A stretch of DNA of 64,000 nt from positions 411,001-475,000 of the forward strand of contig JAMWET010003610.1 in NCBI GenBank assembly GCA_024036415.1, written 5' to 3'. Under the pieces are notes generated by a model. That model was not told the origin of the DNA. It did not search any database and was given only the letters and a program-made list of their open reading frames with translations. Position numbers and translations under genes: made by a program. This DNA comes from Prochilodus magdalenae. Lineage: Eukaryota; Chordata; Actinopteri; Characiformes; Prochilodontidae. Shown piece after piece: positions 62,401 through 64,000 of the stretch (position 1 is the stretch's first letter; each line of letters opens with the position of its first letter).

Positions 62401-64000
62401 GACCAGAGGTAGCCTAGCTATTGCAGGCCACTGTGACAGATATTTTGTTCAGTAATATCACAGTGACATGTTCAGTAATTTTAAAGTGTTATGTGAGATG
62501 TTATAATGTTTGATGTCTTAGCAGTTAACATTAAATGTTACAGTACATGTAGCAAAAATGAAAATGTGACAAGCTGTAATGGTTATTGTTAATGGTAATC
62601 ATACTGTTTTATTTATGGACTCAGGAATGTGTTTTGGGATCTTTCACTGTTTTGAACACAATATATATCATCTGACAATCTAAGAGGCATAGAAAAAAAT
62701 ATATTAAGCAATAAATCAGGCTGTATATGTGGTAATACATTGACTGCTATTGGCACATAATGTATGTGGGTCTCATTAAAGAAAATGAAAAACAATGTAG
62801 TGTGTGAGCTTTTTTATCTAATGTAGTAAGCCAGTGTCCTCTTCATATAGAGTGGTTTTAGTACACAACAAATACTTTTATTTTTTAAATTGTAGTATAT
62901 TTATGTTTTTATATTTAATATATCGTATTTCTTGGAATAATGGATATCTAAATATTGTTGAAGACACATGTCATTTTAACTGTTGTGTGGTTTGTTTGGT
63001 AGAATTATGAATTATTATGAATTATAAATTATTACATGTTTGTGTTCTGTGTGCACTTTGCTGATGATTAGTCAGTTATTTTGTGCTGGGGTGGTCACCA
63101 TGGGGATAGCCTAAGGTTAATGGTGCAGATGCCTATCAGTCCCTATTTCTGCTTGCTGCTTTAATAAAAGAGCTTTCCTCAGCAGAAATATGTGTGTACA
63201 AATATGTGTGTGTGTATTTTATAGCATCTTGGTGAAGATAGACACTACAACATATACAAACATTTCATCCCTGTGAATGCCCTTGTGAAGCAAATCATTA
63301 CATTTGAAGGTCAGAGTATGGGGTAGTTTTTTTATATATATATGTGCCTAAGTCAAACTAAAGGCAAAGAAACTCTCACAAGAGGAAGTTAACCTGACCC
63401 CAGAGTCCAAGCAGGACAGATACGCTATGTAAATGTCAGTATATTTACTTATAACTGCAAATATATAAAGTAAACACAACTAGTAAAACAGACTTATAGA
63501 CAATTTACTGCTGATTAGCTATGGAAATGTGAACTAATGAGTATGTCCAAATCCATTAATTAATGGGAAGAGAAAATAAGCAGGGGCACAACAAGACATA
63601 CATACAGCGCATACATCACTGGTACATAGCAGCACCATAGCTAAATACTATCAGTAAACGGTTGAAGCTACCAAAATGTTTCCCACGGCAAGGTTTTACT
63701 GCACGGTAAATCCAGTTGGTCATGGAGTTCTTGAACTCTGCTATGGTAAATGGAGATGGAACCAGACCAAATTTGATTTAAGCAGTAGATGTGCAGATTT
63801 CAGGTGGTGGTTTTGAAAAGGATTCATAAACTTAGTTGAAGATACAATCATTAAGCAGACCTGATTGCTTATGATATATTAAATAAAATGTTTAATCACA
63901 TAATCTGATCAAATAATAATTTATACTGAATTCATACAGGCTGTTGGGTCTAAATCACAACACAAAAAAATATAATCACATAAAAGCTATATACTACTGA

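Larger units (their letters stand above)
57174..64000 (+). other. mgat5b: mgat5b intron 3, continuing past the window
   Basis: Begins with a strong gtacgt donor. I looked for the next expected exon (the stem region with a RIQAIAQNVSDIAVKVDQ-like motif and then the Cys-rich YAFFGVDGT-like segment of the family) and did not find it, so intron 3 is at least 6.8 kb and coding exon 4 is outside. It contains copy B of a repeated segment (58316-58687), a MITE-like element (59918-60135) and a Tc1-associated repeat (about 61960-62400). The rest is AT-rich with nothing recognisable. Confidence 0.8.

Noticed and set aside
57300..64000. Coding exon 4 of mgat5b
   Set aside because: No segment matches the expected stem and Cys-rich motifs in any + frame next to valid splice sites, so it is assumed to lie outside the window.

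Overview
The window is nuclear DNA of a bony fish, most likely an ostariophysan (characin or catfish type). The support is a long, AT-rich, intron-dominated gene, a dense mix of decayed Tc1/mariner, hAT-like, L1-like and tRNA-SINE copies, abundant GA, TA and AAAT microsatellites, and several dispersed repeats I know from ostariophysan genomes. There are no bacterial-style genes, operons, CRISPR arrays, rRNA genes or intact tRNA genes.

One real protein-coding gene is visible: the 5' part of mgat5b, on the + strand. It encodes alpha-1,6-mannosylglycoprotein 6-beta-N-acetylglucosaminyltransferase B (GnT-Vb, also called GnT-IX), a Golgi enzyme that branches N-glycans and O-mannosyl glycans, mainly in brain. 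Three coding exons can be placed to the base: 18196-18263, 22267-22379 and 57029-57173. Their phases agree (68 + 113 + 145 nt, reading through two split codons). They give the cytoplasmic tail, the signal-anchor membrane segment and the start of the lumenal stem, about 109 residues. The catalytic domain lies beyond the right edge. Intron 1 is 4.0 kb, intron 2 is 34.6 kb, and intron 3 runs off the window.

Layout. 1-4240: intergenic DNA with a SINE and microsatellites. 4241-4680: a long purine tract. 4687-8165: a 3.5-kb array of a 54-bp minisatellite, partly organised in 7-unit higher-order repeats. 8166-17500: intergenic DNA with an L1-like fragment, a LINE-like fragment and three separate Tc1-type transposase relics. 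17507-18195: a CT/CA microsatellite, then the CpG-rich leader and likely promoter of mgat5b with several upstream ORFs. Intron 1 holds a long-terminal-repeat-inverted element whose middle is an 18-copy, 51-bp tandem array, and a 193-bp hAT-type MITE with target-site duplication. Intron 2 holds Tc1 relics, including a neat 530-bp internally deleted copy with TIRs and TA duplication, SINE and LINE tails, a 23-bp-stem hairpin, microsatellites and low-complexity DNA. Intron 3 holds partners of two repeats also found in intron 2.

I found no clearly new biological system. The most useful leads are the higher-order minisatellite and a probable patch of sequence error inside it, the forkhead-site-rich tandem array in intron 1, a miRNA-like hairpin in intron 2, two sequence pairs shared between introns 2 and 3, and the upstream ORFs ahead of the mgat5b start.
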